From assembly GCA_948470475.1 (NCBI GenBank), contig OX419335.1, positions 30,468,262 to 30,532,261 on the forward strand: a stretch of 64,000 nucleotides of DNA, read 5' to 3'. A model generated the notes under the pieces. That model worked only from the letters and a program-made list of their open reading frames with translations. It searched no databases and was not told the origin of the DNA. Position 1 is the stretch's first letter, and each line of letters opens with the position of its first letter. The stretch comes from Galaxea fascicularis (lineage: Eukaryota > Cnidaria > Anthozoa > Scleractinia > Euphylliidae). Positions 10,550 to 23,200 of the stretch are shown here, in pieces. A program made the position numbers and the translations under genes.

Positions 10550-11154
10550 ATTTTACGAAGTATTTAACTTCCGGTGTGCTTGATTTTGATTCATTCGGCT
10601 GACGCATGCATCTTAGTTATGGCGTGTGCAGATTGCGCGCGCGCGTGCAGCTAATGGTTTGTCCTTTTGGTTACAAACTCTTCCCCCATCCACCCCCGCT
10701 TCCTAAGCCAGTCGACCAAAGCGCGCCGAATTATTAACGGAGAATTTTCTGTCAGAAGAAATTTAAAATTGATTGTAAACTGGGTCAACTTTGTTTGGAC
10801 TGCTAAGGAATGCCTACTGCTTGGTTATTCCCTTCGATTCCTTTGCCAATAAACTGAAAATATTTTCCTCTGTCACCCCACCCTCGGTCTGTTACAATAA
10901 ACAATTCACTTCCGTTTCGTTTCTGAGAAATCGACAAGACCTGCAATATTTCCATATAGAGGGAATTGACCCACGTCGGTTCATTTATTGAGGAAAAATG
11001 GTCTGCATAATGACTGTGTTCTTCTGGTCCCGTGGAATATTTACTCCGTAACGATGCACTCCTAGAACGATGCAGTTTTCCACGTGTGGAAACACAGATC
11101 TTCATCCCAAATTTAGCTTTTGAGTGCAGTTCTTCGCTTCCACCGGCTTCAGTA
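10550..11154 (+). promoter_or_regulatory. putative promoter and 5'UTR of the RNF213-like gene
   Basis: The stretch before the proposed first ATG is unlike the repeat debris to its left. It contains CpG-rich patches (the run gcgcgcgcgcgtgc near 10635-10648 and cgcgcgattttacg near 10545) and no recognisable transposon. No clear TATA box was assigned. Position is inferred from the first coding exon only. Confidence 0.35.
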
Positions 11155-11257
11155 ATGAATGTGCCGAAGGAGGAAGGTGCGGGAAGAACCGAAGTTGAAC
11201 AGCCAGGCCCATCAGGAAACAACAACGAATTCGAATTAGGAATCAAAGAACCTCAAG
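11155..11257 (+). CDS. RNF213: RNF213-like exon 1 (start codon)
   Basis: ATG at 11155 opens MNVPKEEGAGRTEVEQPG, then a polar stretch ending at CAAG|gtaatc. Residues 1-34, ending in phase 1, which is the phase exon 2 needs (G+GT gives Gly). The reading frame is open upstream of the ATG but holds no earlier ATG back to 11032. Chosen by phase, composition and donor; an alternative first exon cannot be excluded. Confidence 0.6.
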
Positions 11258-14200
11258 GTAATCCAGTTTGTTTTTGGAGGTAGTATTCAAAGTCTGTGAA
11301 GAGTTCAAATCAAAACCACTCTTTACTATTTTGACACGGTTGGCGATCGCAAAATAATTGAACTTTGCGCAGTCGTTCGGGTGTCAAAGAACACCAATTT
11401 TTTCATGACTTTTTGGATACATTTAACTTAAGATCCCTGGTCGTCTCATGTCAAAACTCTCAAGTTCTGTTTTAAGGGCTATTTATAAATGATGGATATA
11501 TTTCTGCGCGGTTTTCAATTTCGCTGTCAGCTGTCCGTAATTTGCCATTTATGGCGCAGAATTATTCAAATATTTTTGTTTTGTCTAACGACAACAAAGG
11601 CTCTTTCTCAAAGTCTGCTTTTCAAACCTTGTACGTAAATTGCTACTCATAAACTTAGTTCTCATTCCCGGCGACCTCATTATAATTATAATGGTGCCAT
11701 TGTATGCCTCGTTCTTCAAAAGCATCCGCACAGAGTTTATTCGTTGCACGAGTCAAGTTCGAGTCACGAGTCAGGTTCGAGTCAGGTTCCAATTTTTTTT
11801 TCTCTTTTTTTTTTACTACCCTAAAATGGACTACCCCTAAAAAATACTATTTCAGATGACTGGTATGTTATAAGAAGCTGCGATTATATACTTACATTGC
11901 ACGGATGATGACCAGTCTTCTTTGTTTTCGCTCCACATCACCTTCAGCCCCCATTTTGAATAACTATACTGAATAAAACAACCGCTGTACACAAAAAGCG
12001 TAGACTAAATCAAAACAAATATTCTACCGGGGGACACAATAAAATAATTCGAAATGGCATTGAAAACGAAATGTAAGTGAGACACCCGGCATCATATTTA
12101 TGGCAAGACGTGTAATGCCACAGTAATTGTCAATCTTGCTCCCATGTGATTTAGCAACTCAGTCCTTCTCAAACAGATGAAATGATCTTCAGGATGTTAC
12201 TCATGATTTGTTTTGCTTGCTTTGTGCCAAAAATTATGGAACAGAAGCAGCTAGTTGTCTGGTTTTTTTCTGAGTGTATCAAAATAGTATTTTTTTAGGG
12301 GTACAGTCAAACCTTGATTATCCGGACTCGTCAGGACCTCGGTAAATAGTCCGGATAATCGAGAGTCCGGATAATCAAAAATATGAATATTAATGAGATA
12401 GACATGTAAGCAAAAGGTATACGAGCAAAGAAAACATCATTTGAATTGTGAAATGTACACAGCCTGTATGTATATATCAGCTGAACGCATTTCTTTGTCT
12501 CATTGCACTTACGAATTTTGAAAAGCGCACAGGATAATACGCCGTTTCAACAGTCTTTTGAAGGATTATTGGGTTTTTGCGACTTTGAGTTTTCAAAATC
12601 ACGACTAATTAATATTCATGAAAAAATTGGGACCAGAGAAAAAAGTCCGGATAATCGAATAGTCCGGATAATCGAGGTCCGGATAATCTCGGTTCGACTG
12701 TAGTCCATTTTAGGGTAGTCCATGGACTAGGGGTCAGTGTTTTGTCCACCACCCAACAAGATGGCTCTGGTGCGAAAATTAAATATTTTAGGCTTCGATC
12801 CCCTTCACCGTGTGTTTTTCCGGTATATTGGGTGTGAAATTGTTGTTTATTTGTTTATACCGTGCTAAGACATATCATTGCTCCGCCAACATACTCCTCG
12901 TGCTCTTACATCCGGGCTCATTTTCTAGCACAAAGCATACCATATTAGGTAGCAACATTACACCTCTCCCCTCTTTGGAGTAATTTCTCGTATGTCGCTA
13001 ATAAACAATTACGAATCAAATGTATCAATATAAACAAAACTAAATGCAGTTCATTAGACGAAAACAGTTCAGAGTCCTTAAAGCTTAACGAAGTTTTGCG
13101 TTACACTATCAGTCACAAATGTAATCATCAAACTTGACTGGGCGTGTTCGCATACGCTGCGGGTAGCGTCTTGGCGGTGCCACATCGGACTGCATCGGTG
13201 CTGCAACATCAGCGGAGTCTTCTCGCTGCATCGGCGTTGTGACATCAGCGGAGTCTTCTCGCTTCTCACTCATAGTATTGTCTTCCTTCGCAGCTGCGGG
13301 CACATTTTTGAAAAATGAAGAGTTTCTTGTAATGGGGACGCCATCATCATCTTCGGCCGTTATCATGGATCCCTTCTTCTCTACAACAGTGTGCGGTCTT
13401 GGGTCATAAGGTGTGTCACTTTTCTTCTTCGAGTCATCTCTCTTGACCAGTACCGTGTCGCCTTCTTTCACAGTAGACGGCTTTATATACCGCTTGTTGT
13501 CTGCGTGCTTCTTCATCTTTGCTTTCGCAGCACGATCGCACTCTCGGATTTCAGGATCTGAGCAGGGTGTCGTCACTTCAGGTAGCTTTGTCTTCATCGG
13601 CCTGCCAAACAGTGCTGTTGCTGGAGCAACCCTGGTTGTACTGTGGGGTGTAGCGCGGTAGTTTCTTAGTAGCTTGTTTAACTCTTGCTTGTAATTCTTG
13701 CACTCTAGTTTTGCTGTCTTGATGACTTTCTTCACAGTACGAACGAATCTTTCGACTTCTCCATTCGCTCTTGGCCATTTTGGGGTTACCTTGCGATGCT
13801 TGAAGCCAAGGTCATCTGCAAATGACGCAAAGTCCTTGCTGTTGAAAGGGGGACCGTTGTCCGATTTCACTACATCTGGAACTCCAAATTCTGAGAAGAC
13901 CTTGTCTAGCTTTGGTATTACTGTTGCTGCGGAGGTCGACTTTACTATTTCTACCACTGGGTACCTTGAGTAGTCATCAGTTATTAGAAGGAGGTACTCC
14001 TTGTTCGGGATTTCAGCAAAGTCTACGCTAACTTCCTTCCACGGGGCTACTGGGAGTGGTGACATCAGCAGGGGCTCTCTCTTGCATTCAGGAGTAGTAA
14101 CCAAACATGCATCACATGATTTCACCTTGCTTTCCACCAGCTTGTCAATGTTGGGGAACCATACTTTCTCGCGCAATAATGATTTAGTTTTCACTAGGCC

Positions 14201-17200
14201 TTGGTGCCCTTCATGTGCGAGGTTGACTACATGATCTTGTAGACTCTTCGGGATGACTATGCGGGTTCCACGTAAAATGAGGTTGCCAGATGCGCTCACA
14301 GTAAGCTCATCCTTCACTTTTTCTAGGAGGTGAAACTCTGCGGCGTCGACACAGGGACGTTTCGCCACGTAGTGCCAGTTACCTTTCTCGATAGCCTCTG
14401 CTACGGCTCGAAGGGTTTCGTCACTCTGAGTGGCTGCCTCAATGTCTTGTGTCTTTAAGGCTTTGGGGGTTGAAGTAGTTGCAACGTAGCTGATGTACTC
14501 CTCTGCAACTTTCTGCTGTTGACTCGTCTCGGCTGCATGCTTTTTCGGATGCCTCGACAGGTAGTCTGCAGGGTTTGCTTCTCCTTTCTGATACTTGACT
14601 GTAATCTGGTATGGTTGAAGTCTTAACGCCCACCTTTCGATTCTTGCAGGAGGCTTGGAAGTCGGGTTGCCGTAGATGGATACTAGGGGTTTGTGGTCGG
14701 TGTAAATCGTAACGGGCTTCCCATAGATGTACAGGTACAGGTGTTCACAAGCCCAAACTATTGCGAGGGCTTCTCGCTCCGTCTGGCTGTATCGTTGTTC
14801 CGTTGCTGTCAGAGAGCGGCTTGCATAGGTGATAACGTGCCTTTCCTCGTTTTTCGGATCCACTTGCGAGAGGATGGCTGCTAAACCGACTGGACTGGCG
14901 TCAACTGAGATCTACGTTTCCTTCTCTGGGTCGAAGTAGGCGGTGACGGGTGCGCTTACTAGTGCTTCTTTCAGCTGGCTAACAGCATTGTCGTGTTCTG
15001 CTGTCCAACACCACGGTTGGTCCTTGTGGGTAAGCCTTCGTAGGGGCTCCGTCTTGGTGGCATAGTCCGGGATGAACCTTGAACAGTAATTTGTCATTCC
15101 CAGCAGGCTGCGCACCTCTGACGCTGTCGATGGTGTCTGAAGATTGACCACGTCTTCAACTTTCTTTGGATCTGGCGATATGCCGTCTTTAGAGAACACG
15201 TAACCAAAGAATTCCAGCTTGTCTTTGCTGTACTCACACTTGCTCTTGTTGAGAGTCAGGCCTTTCTCTCTCAACCGCCGGAATACTGCTTCCAGGTTCT
15301 GGTTGTGTTCCTCGTGTGTCTTGCCAAATACCAAGATGTCATCACTGATGTTGATCGCGCCTTCAATGCCATCCAGCGTTTCACGAATCACGTTCTGGAA
15401 TATTTCAGCGGCGCTTGATATCCCAAAGTTGAGACGCTTGTAACGCATAAGACCCATATGACTGCTGAAGGTGGTGATATATCTGGATTCGGGTGCTAAC
15501 TCGAGTTGATTGTAACCTTGATTGAGGTCTAATTTACTGAATACTCTCGCTCCATTTAAGTCTCCAATCATCTCTTTCACAGTTGGGGTGACATGACGCT
15601 CGCGTTTGATCGCTTTGTTCGCCTGGCGCATGTCTACACATACGCGTACCTTGCCTGGAGACTTTGGTTTCGGTGCAACCACAATTGGGGACACCCACGG
15701 TGTAGGGCCATCAATACGTTCTATCACGCCTAGCTCTTCGTCGCGTCGTAGCTGTTCCTCTAACTGCTTGCGAACATGGAAAGGGACTCTTCTGTGCGGT
15801 TGCGCAACGGGTGGTATGTTCTCATCGATATGCAGCTTGATCTGATAGTTCTTAAGTTTGCCTAAACCGTGAAACAAGTCGTCATATTCCTCTACCAGAT
15901 CTGCTGGAGCTTTGGCTTCAGGCTTTGACGGTACGTTTTTCACCTGCTGAACCGATTGAAGAAGGTTAAGCTGTTGCGATGTCTTCCAGCTGAGTAGAGA
16001 GCCACCGGATCCCTCCACAACGTAGAGCCTGTCATTAAGCTTCTTTGTCTTCGACTCGAATGTGGTACTGAATTTTCCTAGAATGCGAAGGGGAACCGTT
16101 GATTGGTAGCCATAAATCTTCACACTGCTCGGTTCAAGCTTGGGACGATTGGGTAGCCTGTGATATTCTTGCTCATCTAGAATATTGATACTTGCTCCAG
16201 AGTCAGCCATAACTGTTACTGGCGTGTCGTGCACCTTGATCGTGAAGAGAGGCTGATCCTTCAAGGATTGTGTGCTCAGAGAGAAGGTATACACTTCACC
16301 TTCGTCACTCGATTCTTCCTCACTCACTTTGTTTACTGTGGGATGGCGTGTGTTTCTGCTTTCTCCCTTTCCTTTAGACCTGCATACGGCTTCGAAATGA
16401 TTTAACTTGCCACAGCATCGGCAGGTTACTTGATATGCGGGACAGGACGTTTTTCCTCCAGGATGGGGGTAATCTTGGCCACAATTTCGGCACTTTGAGC
16501 TTGACTTCCGGTTTTCGTGAGCAATGTTGCGTGACTTCCAGGGACGTGACTCCTTGTTCAGTGGACGTCGGCCATCTTGGTTTGAATTTGCATTATTATG
16601 CCGATTCCTTGGGTTTCGTTTGTCACGGCTTGTAGACAACTTATTGACAGATTGCTTATCTTCGATGTTAGCGGCCTGGGTTTTCGAGAGCTCCATGGCC
16701 TTACCAGCGTCTAACAGTTGTGTCAGAGTGTACGACGGGTTTTCAAGGGCTTTTGTACGCAGCTTGTGAGAACTACAGCTTTGGACTATTTGGGTCTTGA
16801 TTTCACGATCTACGTCAGCAAACTCACAGGTGACTGCTAATTGTCTAAGTCTGGTGTGAAAGACTGAAATGCTTTCATTGTGTTCTTGCTTTGCTTGACG
16901 GAAAACATAGATTTCGTACTCACGATTTTGCTTCGGAGTGAAGTAATTTGTCAGCGCTTGTACGGCCTTGTCGAACGGATCTTCTCCTTCTGCTGCTGTA
17001 GTGTTTGGTAGCGTGTCGAAAATCTCGTACGTAGCTTCACCAGCGTAATGGAGTAACAGAGCTCGTTGTCTGTTCTTGTCTGTCACGTTCATTGCAACTA
17101 GCAGGTTTCTGAATCTTGAGAGCCATTTCTTCCATCTTGCAGCTTGCGTGCTTGTTTCGGATACGTCAAACTCGGGGAACGTAGGTAGCGCTTTGGCCAT

Positions 17201-20200
17201 GTTTCACGCGTTTGCGGTGTGATTGTCGTGTAGAGTCATCCGCTGTTTGAGTCCGAGAATCCTCGTCGCCAATGTGAAATTGTTGTTTATTTGTTTATAC
17301 CGTGCTAAGACATATCATTGCTCCGCCAACATAGTCCTCGTGCTCTTACATCCGGGCTCATTTTCTAGCACAAAGCATACCATATTAGGTAGCAACATTA
17401 CATTGGGTATATGGGACATGTTCTTCAGGTATGTGCAAATTTGAGGCCTTAATATTCGTAGAAAATGTATTAATATTGAAAGTTTCTCATGTATCTTGGT
17501 GAAACAACGGCAATACAAAGCGGTAATGGCTCTTTTGATTGAGAATAAAAAATGTCGCCAACTGGGAAGTTATTTCTGGTTACTGCTCGCACTTAATTAG
17601 TGTAATCGAAAAAAAAAAACGAAAAAAAAAGAGAAAAAAATTTGAAACCTGACTCGAACCTGACTCGTGACTCGAACTTGACTCGTACAACGAATAAACT
17701 CATCCGCACAAAAGTCATGTAAATGAAGTGGCCTGGTATTCTAGAATCGCTCCGTTAGATAATTAACAACTATTCACCGAAGTGGAGGTGGCTAGTGGTG
17801 GATATTTACCAAGCCAACACTGAGGTGAATAGTCGTTTTAGTGTATACTAAAATAGTGAGATAATGTAGAACAAAAAGATGATCTTAACTCAATTGCTCG
17901 GAGGTGAATAGCACATGCATGTACAGGATATCTGGAGTTTGAGTGGCCAATCAGCGCGTGCGTTCAATGCTATCCAGTGTTTTAGTATATACTAATATAA
18001 ATTATTTGAAAGTATTGAAGTATTGTCAATTCGATTGATGATTTTGAACAATTAAGTAATAACATTTTACCGTTGATTTGACACATTTTCTGATTCTTAT
18101 ATGTATTGAGATGAGATGGCCTCAGCACAAAGTGCGAAACAAAAGTGGAACTTAAACCGTAACAAAGTAAAAGTTAATGCATTTTTGCATTCAAAGAACA
18201 CTACACTAACACAGCACCACAGTTTCTTTGGAAACTAACCCCTTTAGTTAAAATAAAAGTCTGCTTTCTCAGAGAGAGGGCCTAATGATTAACCTATCTC
18301 AACAAAAGGATGAACTTTTACTGACAAATTGTTTTGGGATATATTTTTTTGTGGGTGGGCTTTTGGAGAGGGTACATAGCACCTAGAAATTATATGCATT
18401 GATGCAGGTTCAAGAATTAAATCTTTGAATTCTTCCTCGATGGAAATAATATTTTCAATAAAAATGGCTTGTCTACAATGTTGTTGCAACATTTACACCT
18501 TGAGGTTATGAGGGTGTTGAAATGTAGTAAGCAAGTCTAGTGTGCAAATGTAGCTTCCTTGAAGCACATGATTGCGCTTTTGGCCGCAAGTGGTGTGAGA
18601 GGTGGTGCCCAAGATTTAAAATATTTCATACAAACTAAAGAAAGGTAATTAACCCTTTTTTCCCATGTGGAAAAGGCCATGTGGCTGCCTTGGAATTATA
18701 TGATTTTTGTGTATCTTGTTTGGTTGATTTCTGGAAATTTTAGTCTTAGATAAATGTTTATCTGATACATTTAATTAAAGGTGATTTTGAGCTTGACTGA
18801 ATGTATGCTTTTTTCAATCAAGGTATAAACCAACAGAAAGAAGCTCATACTAAAGAAACTGAACAGGGACAGTCCCTGACAAGTCCAGCCCATGGAGCTA
18901 CACGGAAGCCTGCAGTGGAACAAGGAGTTAGGCCTACGAAAAACGATCAACATCTTGAAGGCTCTACTGCTCCCACGCCTTCTTCACCTCAGGTTGAAGA
19001 GACCGTTGTCTCTAAATTAACAACAGTCCAGACAGAGCCAAATACAACCCCTCCAGCTAATGAAGTTAAAGCAGAGTCAAGTGAAGGGCAAGAATCATTG
19101 GTTAGCAAGGAGATACATAGAGGGGGTAATGAACTAAGTAATCCATCAGCAGTTGTCGCATCAAGCCCAAGTCATACTACTGAAGAAGAAGTGAGAGGCC
19201 CTGCCGAGCTTGACGAAAGCAGCCTGCCAGATGCAACTCCCCAGGAACTTCCAGCTAGTCAAGTGTTGTCAGTAATTGATGAACAAAAGCAGAGAAATGA
19301 AGGCAAAGGGGTTGGGGAGAAAAAGTTGACTGAAAGTAGACAGGGGTCTTTGAATGATCCAACAGCCACTCCTACTTCTGAAAATGGATCTTCTATTGAT
19401 AACGCATCTTCACAGCTGCCTTCACCGAAAGAGCCCCAGCAAAATCAAGAGGAATCAAATGACCATTCAGGCTCAGCGTCTAACCCGGAGGATAACCAAA
19501 TAGCTGAAGTACGTACAGTCTTTGCGTTTTGGTTATGGAAGCTAAACCAGAGATTAAAATAGTCTGTTTGGTAGGCTCTCGGTTCATCCGAAAATGTGGT
19601 CCCCGAGGAACTAGCGAAGGAAGAAAAGGCATTTTCTACACACTGAGAGCCTGGAACAGGCTAAATTGAAAACTGGATGAGACTCGCAGCCGTATTTTTT
19701 GGCTTGGCGGTTTACCTTTCTTATAGAAAACAAGCTTCGATTTCCGTGAAACTATGATCAAAGTTAAATCTGCCAAATAAAGTTTGAGCCTAAGCATTAG
19801 CAGCAATGGACAGCTTAACTTTGGTCATATGTCGAAAAGACGTATACCCCCAAGCCGAAAAAAAAACTGCTGCGAGCCTCCTCAAGCGTCGAGTAATGTG
19901 GTTCTTGTGTTTTGAGAAAGGGTGGAAATGCTGAGGTGTGATGTTCAGTTACTAGAACTCGAGTGAAATCTTTTGAATTAATGTTTTTCTTTACTTTCGG
20001 TGCATTTTGTAAAGTATATTATACATGGAACCCTAAATTGTATCCTCAGTGGTTACACAAATCACTTGACTCTGATGATGACATCCGCTCGGGTTGTCTA
20101 AACGTCAGTCAATATCACCACAAACAGTCCTTCTCAAAACTACACTCACCCGGACGATCGTACTCCACTAGATTATGATATGACTCCTGAGTTCAAACCA

Positions 20201-23200
20201 TTTACGAGGCATATTAGTGTCAAGCCGTAATTACAGTTGTGTTCAGAGGAAAGGTACCATAGGTTTCCACGTGCTTCTCAGCACGTTTCAAGTCTTGCGG
20301 GGTCGCGCTCAGTTTACCCGTCAACGTGAAGTGAGAATAAAGGCGATGCTGTGTTCTGAAAACTAATAATACTCACAAGTAAAACGCTAAAACTGCAATA
20401 CGTAGTGAAGATCGGCATCATTTAGTGGAGGTATTGGTAGGGTTCGGTTGGAGTCTCAGCTGGCTCTGTCACCCGACAGGCCGCCAAAACAAACCAACAG
20501 TCCGGTGCGCCTTCATCATCGCCAAAATGCAATGGCACTGAAGCCAAAGAGGTGACATGGAACTTTGAAAGCGAAAAAAAAAATGATAACCGTATACCAC
20601 ACAGACACTAACAAAGCAATATGATTTGTTTATCCAAACATATGCACTCCTTTCTGTCAATAAGTTTCATACTACAGTCCTCTCAATTCTCTAGTAAGGC
20701 TATTTTCATATTTGGAAACCCTTATTGGGCGACGTGATCTAACAAATCTTGAGTTTTTCTTACTTGGTGATATGAATGTGGACCGGCATGGCCTCAACCA
20801 AACATGATAACGATCGGTGTTTGTCAACTAATTGATATCTCTGATATTTGTAATATCGCATGCGTTGCGTGATTTGTGTACGGCCCCCGGCATGCTTTGG
20901 GACCATGAGTAGTTTTACGGATAGGCGGTATTCAGAAAGGATGGAACTAGGTTGCAGTATGTTTCTGTTGAAATAAAAGATATTACAATATTTATGACCT
21001 CCATTAACTTATTTCAGAGCCTACTCGGATAACAAAGAAACCATCTACTCTTATGGACTTAATTTACTCGAGTTTTCCTGAGAAGTTAGTTTTTTCTGGA
21101 GTTGCCCATATCAGTATTAGCAAAAATAGCTTTAGTTATACTGGCGCGGTTCTCTGGAACAGTCTGCCCTCTGATGTTCGCGAAGCAACAGTTTAAGCTA
21201 ATTGTAGACGATTGCTAACCTATTCTGATACGGAATTCGTGAAAACAGGTTTTAATTTCCTTTTCTTAGTTATTTGTATATGTATTATGGACAAAAATAT
21301 GTAGATAAAAAGTTCCCAGTGATATGATATACATGTTTGCTTTTATAATCAGCCTGATGTTTATTACCTTGTATAAATAATGATAAAGGTGATCGGACGA
21401 GCTTTCGTATACACGACGAACTTCATCACCTCCTATCCATAACTACTGTAAGCTACTGTGCTTTAGTCCAGACCGACCAGAAATTTCTTGAGTACAGAAG
21501 ACGTTCAAATGTAAATGTGACTTGTGTCACCATATCGACGACAATATACCAATTTTGAATTTCGGATTGCGAATAGTTTATATCCCGGATTTATTTGGTT
21601 TTCTATTACGATTGAATGTACTTTCAACAAGAAATTGATTGAAGTAATGTTATTCTCTGGCTACTGACTTGACAGGTGGATGGAACCACTCGAAAAAGTA
21701 ACACACGAGAAGAAAATACTGGGGAGATTAAAAGTAAGAACAATCAAAAGAAAGAAGAAAAGGATGAAAGCAATTCAGGGAAGTCATCTCCGGCGTAAGT
21801 ATTAACGATCATGAAAACAACAACAACAACGACAACAATTAAGAACATTGAACAAAATAATGATCAATAAAAACAGGCGACAAACACTTAATTTACTCAC
21901 ACCAACGGCATGCTATTACCGCCGTCGAAACGTACCAACATCAACCACTGATACCTCGCTCAAATGTTATAACCTGTCGATTTGAAACAATCAAGCCCTT
22001 CTCGAAGTTACTGAGTTTGCAGACGTTCAGTCGATTACAATTCACAGATACAATTAAATTTCCGCTAAATTTAACTTACTTACTTACTTAATCCACTTCA
22101 CTCCTACCGGAGCATAGGGCCTATTGGCCCCAGGAATCGTTGATCCAACTTTCAGCTTGGGTTCACCACGATGAGGTATCTCCAGGGAGGTGGGGACTGA
22201 TAGGTCCCTAGGCGCTCCGACGTCTGCAGGGAAGGGACTATTTAGCTAAAATAATATGAAAGAGAAAGTAGTCTACAGGAAACCATCTGGCTACCTTCAG
22301 CGTGAAGCTTAATTTCGTGAAAAATCCTCCTAACCGACCTTTCGTCTGTTAATTTTGTTTGAAATTTTACGTACAATCCTGGCCAAAATTATTTGGGACA
22401 CTAAAGGAATCACCCGCCTGAGATGCACATCTGTAAAGTGCATTAAAACTACAAGCCCGGTAAACATTGTTCGCCGTTTTATCAGTGTTTTTATAACCAC
22501 CCCCCACCCCCCCCACTCCTAACAATTTTGATAGCGACTGACATCATTGTAGTAGTAGACATGGCAAGAAATAAACGTTGAATGTGGGGGAGGAGGGAGA
22601 TAGGGCCTTACAATTAACTTTTTTGCAAGGTTTGGCACCACTCCAAAGAGTATTGTTTATGTGCTTAATTTGAATGAGCCTCAGGTGTTGTCTATTTGAT
22701 AGAACAAGTTTTGTACTTTCGGAAAGTATTCGTCTGGTATCTGACAACTTTGAAAACAGCGAGCAACGAATCATCTTCCTCACAGTGACTGCAAATCGTC
22801 ATGATATTTTTTTGACAAATGTACTGCGTGACGTCGAAATGCCGGATTGAAACGAAGTCGTATTTTGTTCTATTTGCGCATAATCAGCTACTCCTTCGTC
22901 CTGGGTCTTGTAATCCGGGGTAAGATTGCTTGGGTAAGGTCAAGTTAGGGACTTCTTTCCATATTAGGTAACCCTGACCCAAACGTAATAGTAACTGAAC
23001 AAAAATCTTAACATTTGCTGGTTACGTGGTTTTGCGTATAGAGTCGAACCCCATCATACGAGCACGCCGTTTTTATTTGGAAGCCACGTTGTTTACGACC
23101 AACGACCACCTTTTGGAGTTCGTAGCATTCTCATCGCCCCATTCCTGCTATAAAACCCGTTGTGAGTCTCTGGGAGCCACAGTTAACCTATATGAAGTCT

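Larger units (their letters stand above)
12833..17402 (-). mobile_element. Gypsy-type LTR retrotransposon, nearly intact and young
   Basis: 4570 bp, minus strand. Two 130-bp LTRs differing at one position (12894 C, 17334 G), target duplication TTGGG (12828-12832 and 17403-17407), primer-binding site starting TGG next to the 5' LTR, polypurine tract next to the 3' LTR, and one gag-pol frame with a single TAG. No envelope-like ORF. Domain order PR-RT-RH-IN identifies the Ty3/Gypsy (Metaviridae) group. Confidence 0.96.
11733..17701. mobile_element. MULE-like TIR element (9-bp TSD) hosting two later insertions
   Basis: Terminal inverted repeats of about 80 bp (11733-11812 and 17622-17701), starting gagtttattcgttg and containing repeated cgagtca units, flanked by the perfect 9-bp duplication atccgcaca at 11724-11732 and 17702-17710. 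Long TIRs with a 9-bp TSD are typical of Mutator-like elements. Without the Gypsy and the MITE it would be about 1 kb with no transposase, hence non-autonomous. Confidence 0.8.
11258..18822 (+). other. intron 1 of the RNF213-like gene
   Basis: 7565 bp. Holds a MULE-like element (11733-17701) in which a pogo-type MITE and a Gypsy retrotransposon are nested. The rest (11258-11723 and 17711-18822) is AT-rich with no gene; a short repeat built on 'aggtgaatag' and 'ttttagtgtatacta' recurs between 17765 and 18000. Confidence 0.6.
19509..21675 (+). other. intron 2 of the RNF213-like gene
   Basis: 2167 bp. Contains a fold-back MITE (about 19676-19886), a Penelope-type tail (20045-20225) and an internally deleted LINE (about 20690-21225). 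No gene in the remainder. Confidence 0.7.
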
